Positions 1-6,514 are shown, counted from the stretch's first letter. The stretch: 7,783 bases of DNA from Candidatus Benthicola azotiphorus (GCA_947581745.1 CANPVW010000315.1:1-7783), one strand, 5' to 3'. Notes: generated by a model not told the origin, from the letters alone. Numbers and translations are program-made.

Positions 1-1
1 G

Positions 2-1021
2 GCCGGGCCCTCGCGCTTCGGAGTGGACCTGCTGATCAATCCGGAGCGTGAGCTCGCGCTGGAGACGTTCCGCCTCCTCGAGTCCACGGCAGCGACCGAT
101 CTCACGCTGTTCGCGGGCGGCGCCGTTCAGCTCATCGGCCTCTCCGTACTGCCGGACGCCCCGGTGGATGGTCGATCGCTGCTCGAGATCGGGCGGAGGG
201 TGGGACGGAGGTCTCTGCTCACCGTGGCGGTCGAGCGCGACGGTGAGACCCTGATTCCGAACGGCAGCACGGTTCTGCGCGCCGGCGACCACATCTACGC
301 GATCGCGTCCGACGAAGAAATTACCCGGGCGATGGAGCTGTGCGGCTACTCGCCTGCGACCCTCAGGCGGGTGATGATCGCGGGAGCGAGCCGCGAGGCC
401 TTCTACCTCGCCGTGCTCCTCGAGCAGCACGGGATCGAGGGAACGGTGCTGATCGCGGATCCGGAGATGGCGCACGAGTTCGCGGTCCGGCTGGAGCGCA
501 CCCTGATCCTGAGGGGAGACCCCACCGACGTGGAGCTGCTCGAGTTCGAGGGGGTCGGGGAGACCGACGCCTTCGTCGCGTTCACGGACGAGGACGAGAT
601 GAACATCATCTCCTCTCTCGTGGCCCGGGACCTCGGAGTCAAGCAGGTCGTCACGCTGCTCAACCGCACCGACTACCTGCCCCTGGCCCGCCGCATTGGC
701 CTGGAGACGGCGGTCAGCCCCCGGATCGCGGCGGCCAATGCGATCCTCCAGCACGTACGACGGGGCTCGGTCCAGAACGTGACCGTGTTCAAGGACTCGG
801 ACGCCGAGGTGATCGACTTCGTCGTCTCGAACGACAACCCGCTCATCGGGAGGCGGCTCGATGAGATCGACTTGCCGGAGCATTCGATCCTCGCGGCGAT
901 CGTGCGCGGCGGGGCGATGCGGATTCCGAGCGGTAGCGAGACTCTCGAGGCAGGTGACGAGGCGATCGTGTTCGCCCTCGCCGATGCGGTGCCGGCCGTG
1001 ACCGAGCTCTTCCCTTCCTGA
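2..1021 (+). CDS. trkA: Trk potassium uptake regulator TrkA (5'-truncated by window edge)
   Basis: TrkA is the cytosolic, nucleotide-binding gating protein of the Trk potassium channel; it docks on TrkH. The reading frame is open to the left edge, so the true start lies upstream. About 339 residues are visible, against roughly 450-480 for a full two-RCK TrkA, so most of the first RCK_N domain is missing. Counting from the Val codon at 23, I see the first RCK_C (about 25-105), a second RCK_N (about 115-230, with GDPTD at 165-169 and TDEDEMNI at 188-195) and a second RCK_C (about 248-330). The second nucleotide-binding loop reads GASREA (121-126) instead of a GxGxxG pattern, so this half may bind NAD(H) poorly or not at all. 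The GTG at 23 is not a believable start because it falls inside the domain. The stop overlaps an ATG (TGATG), 25 bases before trkH. The identification is firm at family level. Confidence 0.9.
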   Translation, partial: AGPSRFGVDLLINPERELALETFRLLESTAATDLTLFAGGAVQLIGLSVLPDAPVDGRSLLEIGRRVGRRSLLTVAVERDGETLIPNGSTVLRAGDHIYAIASDEEITRAMELCGYSPATLRRVMIAGASREAFYLAVLLEQHGIEGTVLIADPEMAHEFAVRLERTLILRGDPTDVELLEFEGVGETDAFVAFTDEDEMNIISSLVARDLGVKQVVTLLNRTDYLPLARRIGLETAVSPRIAAANAILQHVRRGSVQNVTVFKDSDAEVIDFVVSNDNPLIGRRLDEIDLPEHSILAAIVRGGAMRIPSGSETLEAGDEAIVFALADAVPAVTELFPS

Positions 1022-1050
1022 TGGTCGGCCGGCGAGCGAGCGATCGGTGA
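1021..1050 (+). other. Nine-codon micro-ORF bridging trkA and trkH
   Basis: The last base of the trkA stop TGA is the first base of an ATG (TGATG, 1019-1023). This ATG opens a frame of nine sense codons (MVGRRASDR) that ends in TGA at 1048-1050. That TGA overlaps the trkH GTG start as GTGA (1047-1050). The layout could carry terminating ribosomes from trkA to trkH by two reinitiation steps where no clear Shine-Dalgarno sequence is present. The frames are directly visible; that the frame is translated is inference. Confidence 0.35.
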
Positions 1051-2594
1051 GATACCGCGAGATCTTCCACATACTCGGCGGCCTGCTGATGGCGGTCGCG
1101 GTCGCGATGGTCCCGGCCGCCGTGCTCGGCGCCCGGGAGGGCCTGTGGGCCGCGTGGCTCGTCTCGCTGAGCATTCCCGGACTCGCCGGCTTCGTCTCGT
1201 TCTTCCTGACTCGAGGGAAGGTGGAGCTGAGTCCGCGGGAGGCCCTCGCGGTGGTCGGCCTCGGCTGGATCGCGATCGTGGTGGCCGGAGCCGTGCCGTT
1301 CGTGCTCACCGGAGCCACGGACTCCGCGGTCTGGGCCATCTTCGAGTCCATCTCGGGCTTCACCACCACCGGGGCCACCGTATTCGCAGTCATCGAGCAG
1401 CTGCCGGCCAGCATTCTCTTGTGGCGCAGCCTGTCGCACTGGATCGGCGGGATGGGAATCATCGTGCTCGGCGTGGCGATCCTCCCGCTGATCGGGGTCG
1501 GCGGCGCCCAGCTCTTCTTCGCCGAGGCGCCGGGGATCACGACGGAACGGATTCAGCCTCGTATCGCTACCACCTCCCGGCTGTTGTGGGGTGTATATGT
1601 AGGTATGACAGCAGCACTTGTATTCCTGTACCTGATCCTCGGTATGAGCTTGTTCGACGCGGTGAACCACGCCATGAGCGCCCTCGCGACCGGCGGCTTC
1701 TCCACACGCACGGCGTCGATGGGTTTCTACTCCCCGGCCATTCAGTGGGTGACGATCCTCTTCATGTTCCTGGCCGGGGTCAACTTCACGCTGCACTACC
1801 GGGCGTTCACCGGTCACCCGCGCGAGATGTTCCGAAACGCGGAATGGCAGTGGTACCTGACGTCGACGGTGATCGTCACCCTGATCTGTTTCTTCGCCCT
1901 CGGGCTGACCGAGCGGTCGTTCTCACTGGAGCTCGCTCGCCGCGCCAGCTTTTCGGTCGTCTCGATCCACAGCACGACGGGCTTCGGGACCGCGGATTTC
2001 GCGGCGTGGCCGTTCGTCTGCCAGGTGCTCCTGCTGGGCCTGATGTTCATGGGCGGCATGGGAGGCTCGACCGGCGGCGGTTTCAAGGTGATCCGCGGCG
2101 CGGTCGTCACCCAGCACGTGCTGGGCGAGATCCGCAAGGTGTTGCACCCCCGCGCCGTGATCGTGACGCGGGTCGGCGGCCGGCCGATCCGGGAGGACCT
2201 CGTGCTTAAGGTGCTCGCCTTCCTCGCCATGTACATGGGCACACACGCGATCGGCACGGTGGTCCTGGCGGCCGAGGGCAACGACCTGGTCACCTCGCTC
2301 AGCGCCTCTCTGGCCGCGCTGTCCAGCATCGGCCCGGGTCTGGCGGCGGTGGGCCCGGCGGGCAACTATGGACACCTGAGCACCCTGTCCCTGATCACGT
2401 TGAGCGGCCTCATGCTTCTCGGGCGCCTGGAGTTCTACACCCTCCTCGTGCTGCTCATCCCGAGCACGTGGACCCGGGCCCATCGAACGCCCCGTCTGCC
2501 GCGCGTCCTGCGGCGCCAGAGAAGACGGGCGGAAGTCCGCGCCGGGCGGAGCGAGCCCCGGCGCACGGCCTCCTCGCCCCGCACTCTCCCGTGA
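1047..2594 (+). CDS. trkH: Trk potassium transporter pore subunit TrkH
   Basis: TrkH is the membrane pore of the Trk system, importing K+ as a dimer gated by TrkA. The 515-residue product shows the four-fold MPM repeat of the family, with a filter loop in each unit: TTTGA (Gly109), ATGGFS (Gly216), STTGFGT (Gly312) and SSIGPG (Gly429). The glycine-rich intramembrane gate loop MGGMGGSTGGGFK lies at about 335-347. GTG at 1047 is the only start that keeps the family-typical N-terminus (YREIFHILGGLL) leading into the first membrane helix; no in-frame start lies close upstream. No good Shine-Dalgarno sequence precedes it, and coupling to trkA is likely. The typical family end (LLVLL..P..W) falls near residue 474, so the last 40 or so residues form an unusual Arg/Pro-rich cytosolic tail. 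Codons near 1590-1630 are locally AT-rich. Confidence 0.93.
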   Translation: MRYREIFHILGGLLMAVAVAMVPAAVLGAREGLWAAWLVSLSIPGLAGFVSFFLTRGKVELSPREALAVVGLGWIAIVVAGAVPFVLTGATDSAVWAIFESISGFTTTGATVFAVIEQLPASILLWRSLSHWIGGMGIIVLGVAILPLIGVGGAQLFFAEAPGITTERIQPRIATTSRLLWGVYVGMTAALVFLYLILGMSLFDAVNHAMSALATGGFSTRTASMGFYSPAIQWVTILFMFLAGVNFTLHYRAFTGHPREMFRNAEWQWYLTSTVIVTLICFFALGLTERSFSLELARRASFSVVSIHSTTGFGTADFAAWPFVCQVLLLGLMFMGGMGGSTGGGFKVIRGAVVTQHVLGEIRKVLHPRAVIVTRVGGRPIREDLVLKVLAFLAMYMGTHAIGTVVLAAEGNDLVTSLSASLAALSSIGPGLAAVGPAGNYGHLSTLSLITLSGLMLLGRLEFYTLLVLLIPSTWTRAHRTPRLPRVLRRQRRRAEVRAGRSEPRRTASSPRTLP

Positions 2595-2611
2595 TGGAAC
2601 ACGGCGCGTGA
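2594..2611 (+). other. Five-codon micro-ORF bridging trkH and ktrB
   Basis: This has the same layout as the trkA-trkH junction. The trkH stop overlaps an ATG (TGATG, 2592-2596) that opens five sense codons (MEHGA) and closes with TGA at 2609-2611, overlapping the ktrB GTG start as GTGA (2608-2611). There is no strong Shine-Dalgarno sequence in the 13-base gap. A role in coupled reinitiation is inferred from the repeated geometry. Confidence 0.35.
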
Positions 2612-4008
2612 GCTTCGGCGGGTGGGACTTCGTAGGCAGTCGCCAGGACGGGGCGCCGAGGTTCCGGGTCACCTCGGCGCAGTTCTTCGTCGGCTCCTTC
2701 GTCTTCCTGGTGGTCCTGGGCGCGCTGGGACTGCTCGTACTCCCCGGACTGTACACGGGCGAGAGGCTCGGGGTCGTCGACTCCCTGTTCACCGCGGCGA
2801 GCGCGGTGTGCGTGACCGGGCTCACGGTGGTCGATACCGCCACTTATTTCACGCCGCTCGGACAGGCGTGGATCGCGGTCCTCATTCAGCTCGGGGGAAT
2901 CGGGATCCTCACCCTGACGACGCTGGTCATTCTCGGACTCGGTCGGCGCATGTCGCTCGACCTGGAACGGGCCGGAGGCGGCCACACGACGGTCCTCTCG
3001 CACCTCAGCCAGCGCTCGCTCCTCGGCGCGGTCGTCCGGTTCACGTTCGCGATCGAGCTGGGCGGCGCGATCGTGCTGTGGGTCCTGTGGCGTGGCCGAC
3101 TCGGCAGCTCCGCTGCGCTCTGGCCGGCGGTATTCCACTCGATCTCGGCCTTCTGCAACGCGGGCTTCTCGATCTTCAGCCACTCGCTGATGGACTTCCG
3201 AGCGTCCCCCCTGACCCTCGTCACCGTCTCCGGCCTCATCATCCTGGGAGGCCTCGGCTTCCTCGTGCTTGTGGACCTGTGGGCCCGGGCCCGCGGAACG
3301 GGTCGCGGCCGCCTGTCCCTGCACACGAAGATCGTGCTGTGGTCGAGCGCCATCCTGCTCGTGGGCGGGACCTTCGGCTTCCTCGTCTTCGAATCGCCGT
3401 TCGATCTCCGCCTGCTCGGGATGCCGGATCAGGTAGTCAACGCGTGGTTCATGTCCGCCACGGCGCGCACCGCCGGTTTCCACACGGTCGATTACTCCAC
3501 GGCGTCGAACGGGTCCATCCTGCTCACGCTCGCCCTCATGGTGATTGGGGGCTCCCCTGGATCGACGGCGGGCGGCCTCAAGACGACGTCCGTCGTGCTG
3601 CTCGTGCTGATGCTCTGGAGCCGTCTCAGGGGACGCTCCCACACGTCTGCGTTTGGACGGACGATTCCGCGTGATACGCTGGAGCGGGCTGCGGGGGTGG
3701 TGATCGCCGGGTTCCTCGTCCTGGCGCTGTTCGTGTTCCTGCTCCTCATCCTGGAGCTTCCGGAACACGGCGAGCTGGACCGGGTGCACCTGCTGGAAAT
3801 GGTGTTCGAGGCGCACAGCGCGTTCGGCACCGTGGGACTGTCCATGGGAGCGACACCGAAGCTGACGGACGGAGGCCGGCTGCTCATCACCCTGCTGATG
3901 TTCCTCGGCCGGGTCGGGCCGCTGGCCTTCGCCGTGAGCCTGGTGAACCGTCGAAACCGGGCGCGCGAGGACTACCGGTTCGCGCAGGAAGACGTGGTGG
4001 TCGGTTGA
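2608..4008 (+). CDS. ktrB: Ktr-type potassium transporter pore subunit KtrB
   Basis: This is a second K+ pore of the Trk/Ktr/HKT superfamily. It resembles KtrB, which in characterised species forms homodimers with a KtrA octamer and is often Na+-dependent. The 466 residues carry the four filter segments VCVTGLTVVDT (Gly71), FCNAGFS (Gly186), TARTAGFHT (Gly290) and SAFGTVGLS (Gly410). The gate loop GGSPGSTAGGLKT lies at about 314-326, the KtrB-type FLGRVGPLAF at 432-441, and the C-terminus ends in VVVG, as many KtrB proteins do. Length and full set of filter glycines indicate an intact gene. It differs clearly from the upstream trkH in its filter sequences, so it is not a recent duplicate. GTG at 2608 is the most upstream in-frame start. 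ktrA follows after 34 bases, which fits a KtrAB pair. Confidence 0.92.
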   Translation: MSFGGWDFVGSRQDGAPRFRVTSAQFFVGSFVFLVVLGALGLLVLPGLYTGERLGVVDSLFTAASAVCVTGLTVVDTATYFTPLGQAWIAVLIQLGGIGILTLTTLVILGLGRRMSLDLERAGGGHTTVLSHLSQRSLLGAVVRFTFAIELGGAIVLWVLWRGRLGSSAALWPAVFHSISAFCNAGFSIFSHSLMDFRASPLTLVTVSGLIILGGLGFLVLVDLWARARGTGRGRLSLHTKIVLWSSAILLVGGTFGFLVFESPFDLRLLGMPDQVVNAWFMSATARTAGFHTVDYSTASNGSILLTLALMVIGGSPGSTAGGLKTTSVVLLVLMLWSRLRGRSHTSAFGRTIPRDTLERAAGVVIAGFLVLALFVFLLLILELPEHGELDRVHLLEMVFEAHSAFGTVGLSMGATPKLTDGGRLLITLLMFLGRVGPLAFAVSLVNRRNRAREDYRFAQEDVVVG

Positions 4009-4024
4009 ATCGCGATACAGGCAC

Positions 4025-4036
4025 AGGAAGAGGTGG
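4025..4036 (+). promoter_or_regulatory. Ribosome binding site of ktrA
   Basis: The purine-rich run AGGAAGAGGTGG includes GAGGTG, seven bases before the GTG start at 4043. It is the only convincing Shine-Dalgarno sequence in the potassium operon within this window. It suggests that ktrA is translated independently, perhaps at a higher level than ktrB, as expected if eight KtrA serve one KtrB dimer. Confidence 0.6.
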
Positions 4037-4042
4037 GACACC

Positions 4043-4729
4043 GTGAGCGCACCGAAGAAGCATCGCAGAATCCTGGTCGTGGGGCTCGGACATTTCGGCT
4101 GGTGGGTGGCGCGCTCCCTGCACGAGCTGGGACACGAAGTCGTGGCGATCGACAAGGACGAGGCGCGAGTCGACCGGGCGGTGGACTTCGTCTCCCTCGG
4201 GGTGGCCGGTGACGCGACCATGCCCGACCTGCTCCGGAAGGTCGGCGTGGAAGGGGCGGAGGCGGCCATCATCAGCACCGGCACGGACCTCGCCTCCGCG
4301 ATTCTGTGCGTTCAGGCCCTCAAGGACCTCGGCATCGGGGAGATCTACGTCAAGGTCACGAGTCGACGCGCCGCCAGGGCGATCGATGCATTCGGCGTCA
4401 CCGAGACGGTGTTCCCGGAGCGGGAGGCGGCCCACCGGCTGGCGCAGCGGATCGGCACGAAGACCGTGCTGGATTATATCCCGCTGATCGCCGGCTACTC
4501 CATCCAGGAGATCGCGATCCCGGACGCGTGGGTCGGCCATTCGCTCGACGAGCTGCGACTGCCCCAGGAGCACGGCATCCAGGTGGTCGCCCTGATCGAT
4601 GTCCTTACGGGAGAAGTGGCCATGGTTCCGGACCCGAGCCGACCGCTCAGGGAATCGGACGTGGCAGTGGTTCTCGGCAGCGATGACGTCGTCGCCGCGA
4701 TGCTGAGCAAGGCGGACGACGACCAGTAG
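4043..4729 (+). CDS. ktrA: Ktr potassium transporter regulatory subunit KtrA (single RCK protein)
   Basis: KtrA is the cytosolic RCK ring protein that opens KtrB in response to bound nucleotide (ATP/ADP in characterised KtrA; NAD(H) in related proteins). The 228 residues match the single-RCK length of the family. RCK_N covers about 8-130, with beta1-loop VVGLGHFG giving G14xG16xxG19, the acidic residue at the end of beta2 (D37 in VVAIDKDE), GDAT at 56-59 and the helix segment STGTDLASAILCVQALKDLG. RCK_C covers about 145-222. Unlike the second RCK of the upstream TrkA, the nucleotide loop is intact. The GTG start at 4043 has a good ribosome binding site and precedes the fold directly. It is the last gene of the operon and converges on upp with 12 bases between the stops. 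The partner is most likely the adjacent KtrB. Confidence 0.92.
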   Translation: MSAPKKHRRILVVGLGHFGWWVARSLHELGHEVVAIDKDEARVDRAVDFVSLGVAGDATMPDLLRKVGVEGAEAAIISTGTDLASAILCVQALKDLGIGEIYVKVTSRRAARAIDAFGVTETVFPEREAAHRLAQRIGTKTVLDYIPLIAGYSIQEIAIPDAWVGHSLDELRLPQEHGIQVVALIDVLTGEVAMVPDPSRPLRESDVAVVLGSDDVVAAMLSKADDDQ

Positions 4730-4732
4730 TGC

Positions 4733-4767
4733 GGGTCGGCCTCAGTCTGTGCCGAACAGCCGATCCC
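4733..4767. terminator. Weak stem-loop at the ktrA/upp convergent junction
   Basis: GGGTCGGC (4733-4740) can pair with GCCGA-T-CCC (4759-4767), leaving one bulged T and an 18-base loop. A shorter competing stem pairs TCGGC with GCCGA at 4751-4755. The structure starts in the 12-base gap and extends into the 3' end of upp. There is no T-tract on either side, so intrinsic termination is doubtful. I report it only because no other terminator candidate exists between these convergent genes. Confidence 0.2.
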
Positions 4768-5416
4768 CGGCATCGCCCAGTCCCGGCAGGATGTAGCCCC
4801 GCTCATTGAGCTCGCGGTCGAGGGCCGCCGCGTATACCAGCACGTCGGGATGATCGTCGAGCATCCGTTGCACGCCTTCCGGAGCCGCCACGATGCACAT
4901 CATCCGGATGCTCCCGGCCCCCGACTTCTTGAGGTAGGTCACGGCCGCGCTGGCGGAACCGCCGGTTGCCAGCATCGGGTCGGCCACGATGAAGACGCTG
5001 TCCTGCAGCGGCAGCGGGATCTTGAAGTAGTAGTCGATCGGCTCCAGCGTGTCGTGGTCGCGCTGCAGTCCGATGTGCCCCACCCGCATCGTCGGAATCA
5101 GGTCGAGCACTCCGTCCACCATGCCGAGGCCGGCCCTCAGGATCGGCACCAGCGTGAGACGCTCTCCCAGCACGATGTCTCCCGTCGTCGATTCGAGCGG
5201 AGTCTCCACGCGCACGGTCTCCGTGCCGAGGTCGGAGGTCACCTCGTAGGCCAGGAGCATCGCGATCTCATCGACCAGCTCCTTGAAGATCTTCTTCGGC
5301 GTGTCGCGCTTGCGAAGCAGCGTCACCTTGTGGCGGAGCAGCGGGTGGCGCGTGACGATCAGGTTCGGAAAGCCCGGATCGGGGGTGAACACTCCGTCGC
5401 CGACGGTATCGCTCAT
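4742..5416 (-). CDS. upp: Uracil phosphoribosyltransferase
   Basis: This enzyme salvages uracil: uracil + PRPP gives UMP + diphosphate, in the cytosol. The 224-residue protein shows the family signatures in order: PILRAGLGMVDG (91-102), the PRPP-binding loop DPMLATGGSA (146-155), and the uracil-binding C-terminus GYILPGLGDAGDRLFGTD (207-224). Typical UPRTs are about 208 residues, and the excess is a non-conserved N-terminal extension of about 15 residues. The ATG at 5416 is supported by a GGAGG 11 bases upstream, located in the last codons of selD. It is the second gene of a selD-upp operon with a 6-base gap. No functional link between selenium and uracil salvage is known to me, so the pairing may be only positional. 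Confidence 0.96.
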   Translation of the reverse strand: MSDTVGDGVFTPDPGFPNLIVTRHPLLRHKVTLLRKRDTPKKIFKELVDEIAMLLAYEVTSDLGTETVRVETPLESTTGDIVLGERLTLVPILRAGLGMVDGVLDLIPTMRVGHIGLQRDHDTLEPIDYYFKIPLPLQDSVFIVADPMLATGGSASAAVTYLKKSGAGSIRMMCIVAAPEGVQRMLDDHPDVLVYAAALDRELNERGYILPGLGDAGDRLFGTD

Positions 5417-5422
5417 CGCTCT

Positions 5423-6478
5423 TCACTCCTCCACGATCAACATCGGTTTCGTGGGCTCCTCGATGAACCCGACGACGGACGCGGCGTATCCGGCCGCTTC
5501 CCACTCCGCGGCCAGCTCCGAGGCCTCGTGTCGGGGCACGAAGGCCAGCAACCCGCCGGAAGTCTGAGCGTCGCACAGCAGGATGCGATCCGCCTCCGCG
5601 ATGCCGGGCTCCCAGCCCGTCACGGGCTCTACGGAGTCCCGGTTCCGCTGGGTTCCCCCGGGAACGAACCCGGCCTCCGCCAGCTCCAGCGCTTCCGGAA
5701 GGATGCGGGGCGCGGAAGCGAACACACGCGCCGACACCTCCGAGGCCACGCACACCTCGCGCAGGTGCCCGAGCAGTCCGAACCCGGTCACGTCGGTCAG
5801 CGAGTGCACGTCGTGTCCCTGGAGCAGGACGACGGCTTCACGGTTCAGCTGCCGCATCGATCGAACGGCCGCTCGCACCGTCGGATCGTCGGCCGCGTCC
5901 CGCTTGATCGCCGTCGCGACGATCCCCGTCCCGAGCGCCTTCCCGAGGACGATCGCGTCATCCGGACGGGCGCCCGTCTTCCGGTATATACGTCCGGCCT
6001 CCGCGAAACCGATCGCCACGAGACCGAACTTGGGCTCGTCGTCATCAATCGAATGCCCCCCGGCGATCACGATTCCGGCCTCCTCGCACGTGGCGGCCGC
6101 CCCACGCAGGATCCCCGCTGCAACCTCGGTCGAGAGCGTGGCCGCAGGCACCGCCAGAACGCTGAGAGCGAAAGCCGGCGTCGCGCCCATCGCGTACAGA
6201 TCGCTCAAGGCGTTGGCCGCCGCGATCGCCCCGAAGTCCTCGGGGTCGTCCACCACGGGCGTGAAGAAGTCGACGCTCGCGACGAGCAGGCGTCCCCCGC
6301 CGAGCGAATACACGGCGGCGTCGTCCGGCGACTCGAGACCCACGAGCAGGTTCTCGTCGTCGGCCGGCGGCAGCACGGCCAGGATCTTCCTCAGGTCCTC
6401 CGGACCCAGCTTGCAGGCTCAGCCGGCGCCGTGCGAATACTGGGTCAGTCGGACCCGCTCGGACGCGGGGGTGTTCAT
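5423..6478 (-). CDS. selD: Selenide, water dikinase (selenophosphate synthetase) with selenocysteine at the active site
   Basis: SelD makes selenophosphate from selenide and ATP, the selenium donor for selenocysteine and for 2-selenouridine in tRNA. From ATG 6478 the frame runs 351 residues if UGA at codon 20 is read as Sec. The N-terminus is LTQYSHGAG-U-ACK, and the same segment in E. coli SelD is LTQYSHGAG-C-GCK, so U20 sits on the catalytic Cys17 and K23 on the essential Lys20. Further signatures are SVDFFTPVVDDPEDFG, AANALSDLYAMG, GGHSIDDDEPKFG, VTDVTGFGLLGHL and CDAQTSGGLL. The length agrees with E. coli SelD (347). An in-frame TAG five codons upstream of this ATG excludes earlier starts. 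A GTG at 6376 would give an uninterrupted frame but removes the catalytic segment, so I reject it. No Shine-Dalgarno sequence is visible. The rest of the frame is intact, which argues against a pseudogene. Confidence 0.93.
5426..5432 (-). promoter_or_regulatory. Ribosome binding site of upp, inside the end of selD
   Basis: On the minus strand, GGAGGAG overlaps the last sense codons of selD (Val-Glu-Glu), directly before its TGA. It lies 9-11 bases from the upp ATG. Ribosomes finishing selD would cover or release this site, so the two genes are probably translationally coupled. Confidence 0.6.
6394..6421 (-). promoter_or_regulatory. UGA Sec codon and candidate bacterial SECIS hairpin in selD
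   Basis: The UGA occupies 6421-6419. Seventeen bases after it, GGUCC (6406-6402) and GGACC (6398-6394) form a perfect 5-bp stem closing a GGA loop (6401-6399), with a possible extra G-U pair below. Known bacterial SECIS elements are short hairpins just downstream of UGA inside the coding sequence, with an exposed G early in the apical loop for SelB; both features are met. The stem also encodes the family-typical Gly-Pro-Glu-Asp, so part of the pairing could reflect protein constraint. Confidence 0.55.
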
Positions 6479-6484
6479 GCAGGG

Positions 6485-6514
6485 AAGCTAGACGGCGGCA
6501 GACCTTTGCGGCAA
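6485..6514 (-). promoter_or_regulatory. Candidate selD-upp promoter giving a leaderless transcript
   Basis: On the minus strand, TTGCCG (6514-6509) and TAGCTT (6490-6485) resemble sigma70 -35 and -10 boxes with an 18-base spacer. Initiation about seven bases past the -10 would fall on or next to the A of the selD ATG (6478). This fits the absence of a Shine-Dalgarno sequence before selD. The match is modest, and the sigma consensus of this organism is unknown. Confidence 0.3.

Noticed and set aside
23..25. GTG at 23 as the start of trkA
   Set aside because: It lies inside the end of the first RCK domain (the conserved INPE region follows immediately), and the frame is open upstream to the window edge.
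3287..3315. GC-rich local inverted repeats within ktrB and other genes
   Set aside because: Short GC palindromes are frequent by chance at this base composition, and none sits at a gene boundary except the two junction hairpins listed.
2455..4284. 609-residue open frame on the minus strand opposite ktrB
   Set aside because: Composition is low-complexity Arg/Glu/Asp/His/Gln-rich with no recognisable domain. It is the mirror of a strongly supported membrane transporter gene, as expected for high-GC codon bias.
5984..5991. GTATATAC palindrome as a possible operator
   Set aside because: It lies in the selD coding sequence, encodes Arg-Ile-Tyr-Arg of a plausible protein segment, and is too short and isolated to support a binding site.
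6376..6419. GTG at 6376 as the selD start, or selD as a pseudogene broken by TGA
   Set aside because: The sequence before it, through the TGA, matches the conserved SelD N-terminus, including the catalytic position and Lys23. The rest is intact, so Sec decoding explains the TGA better.
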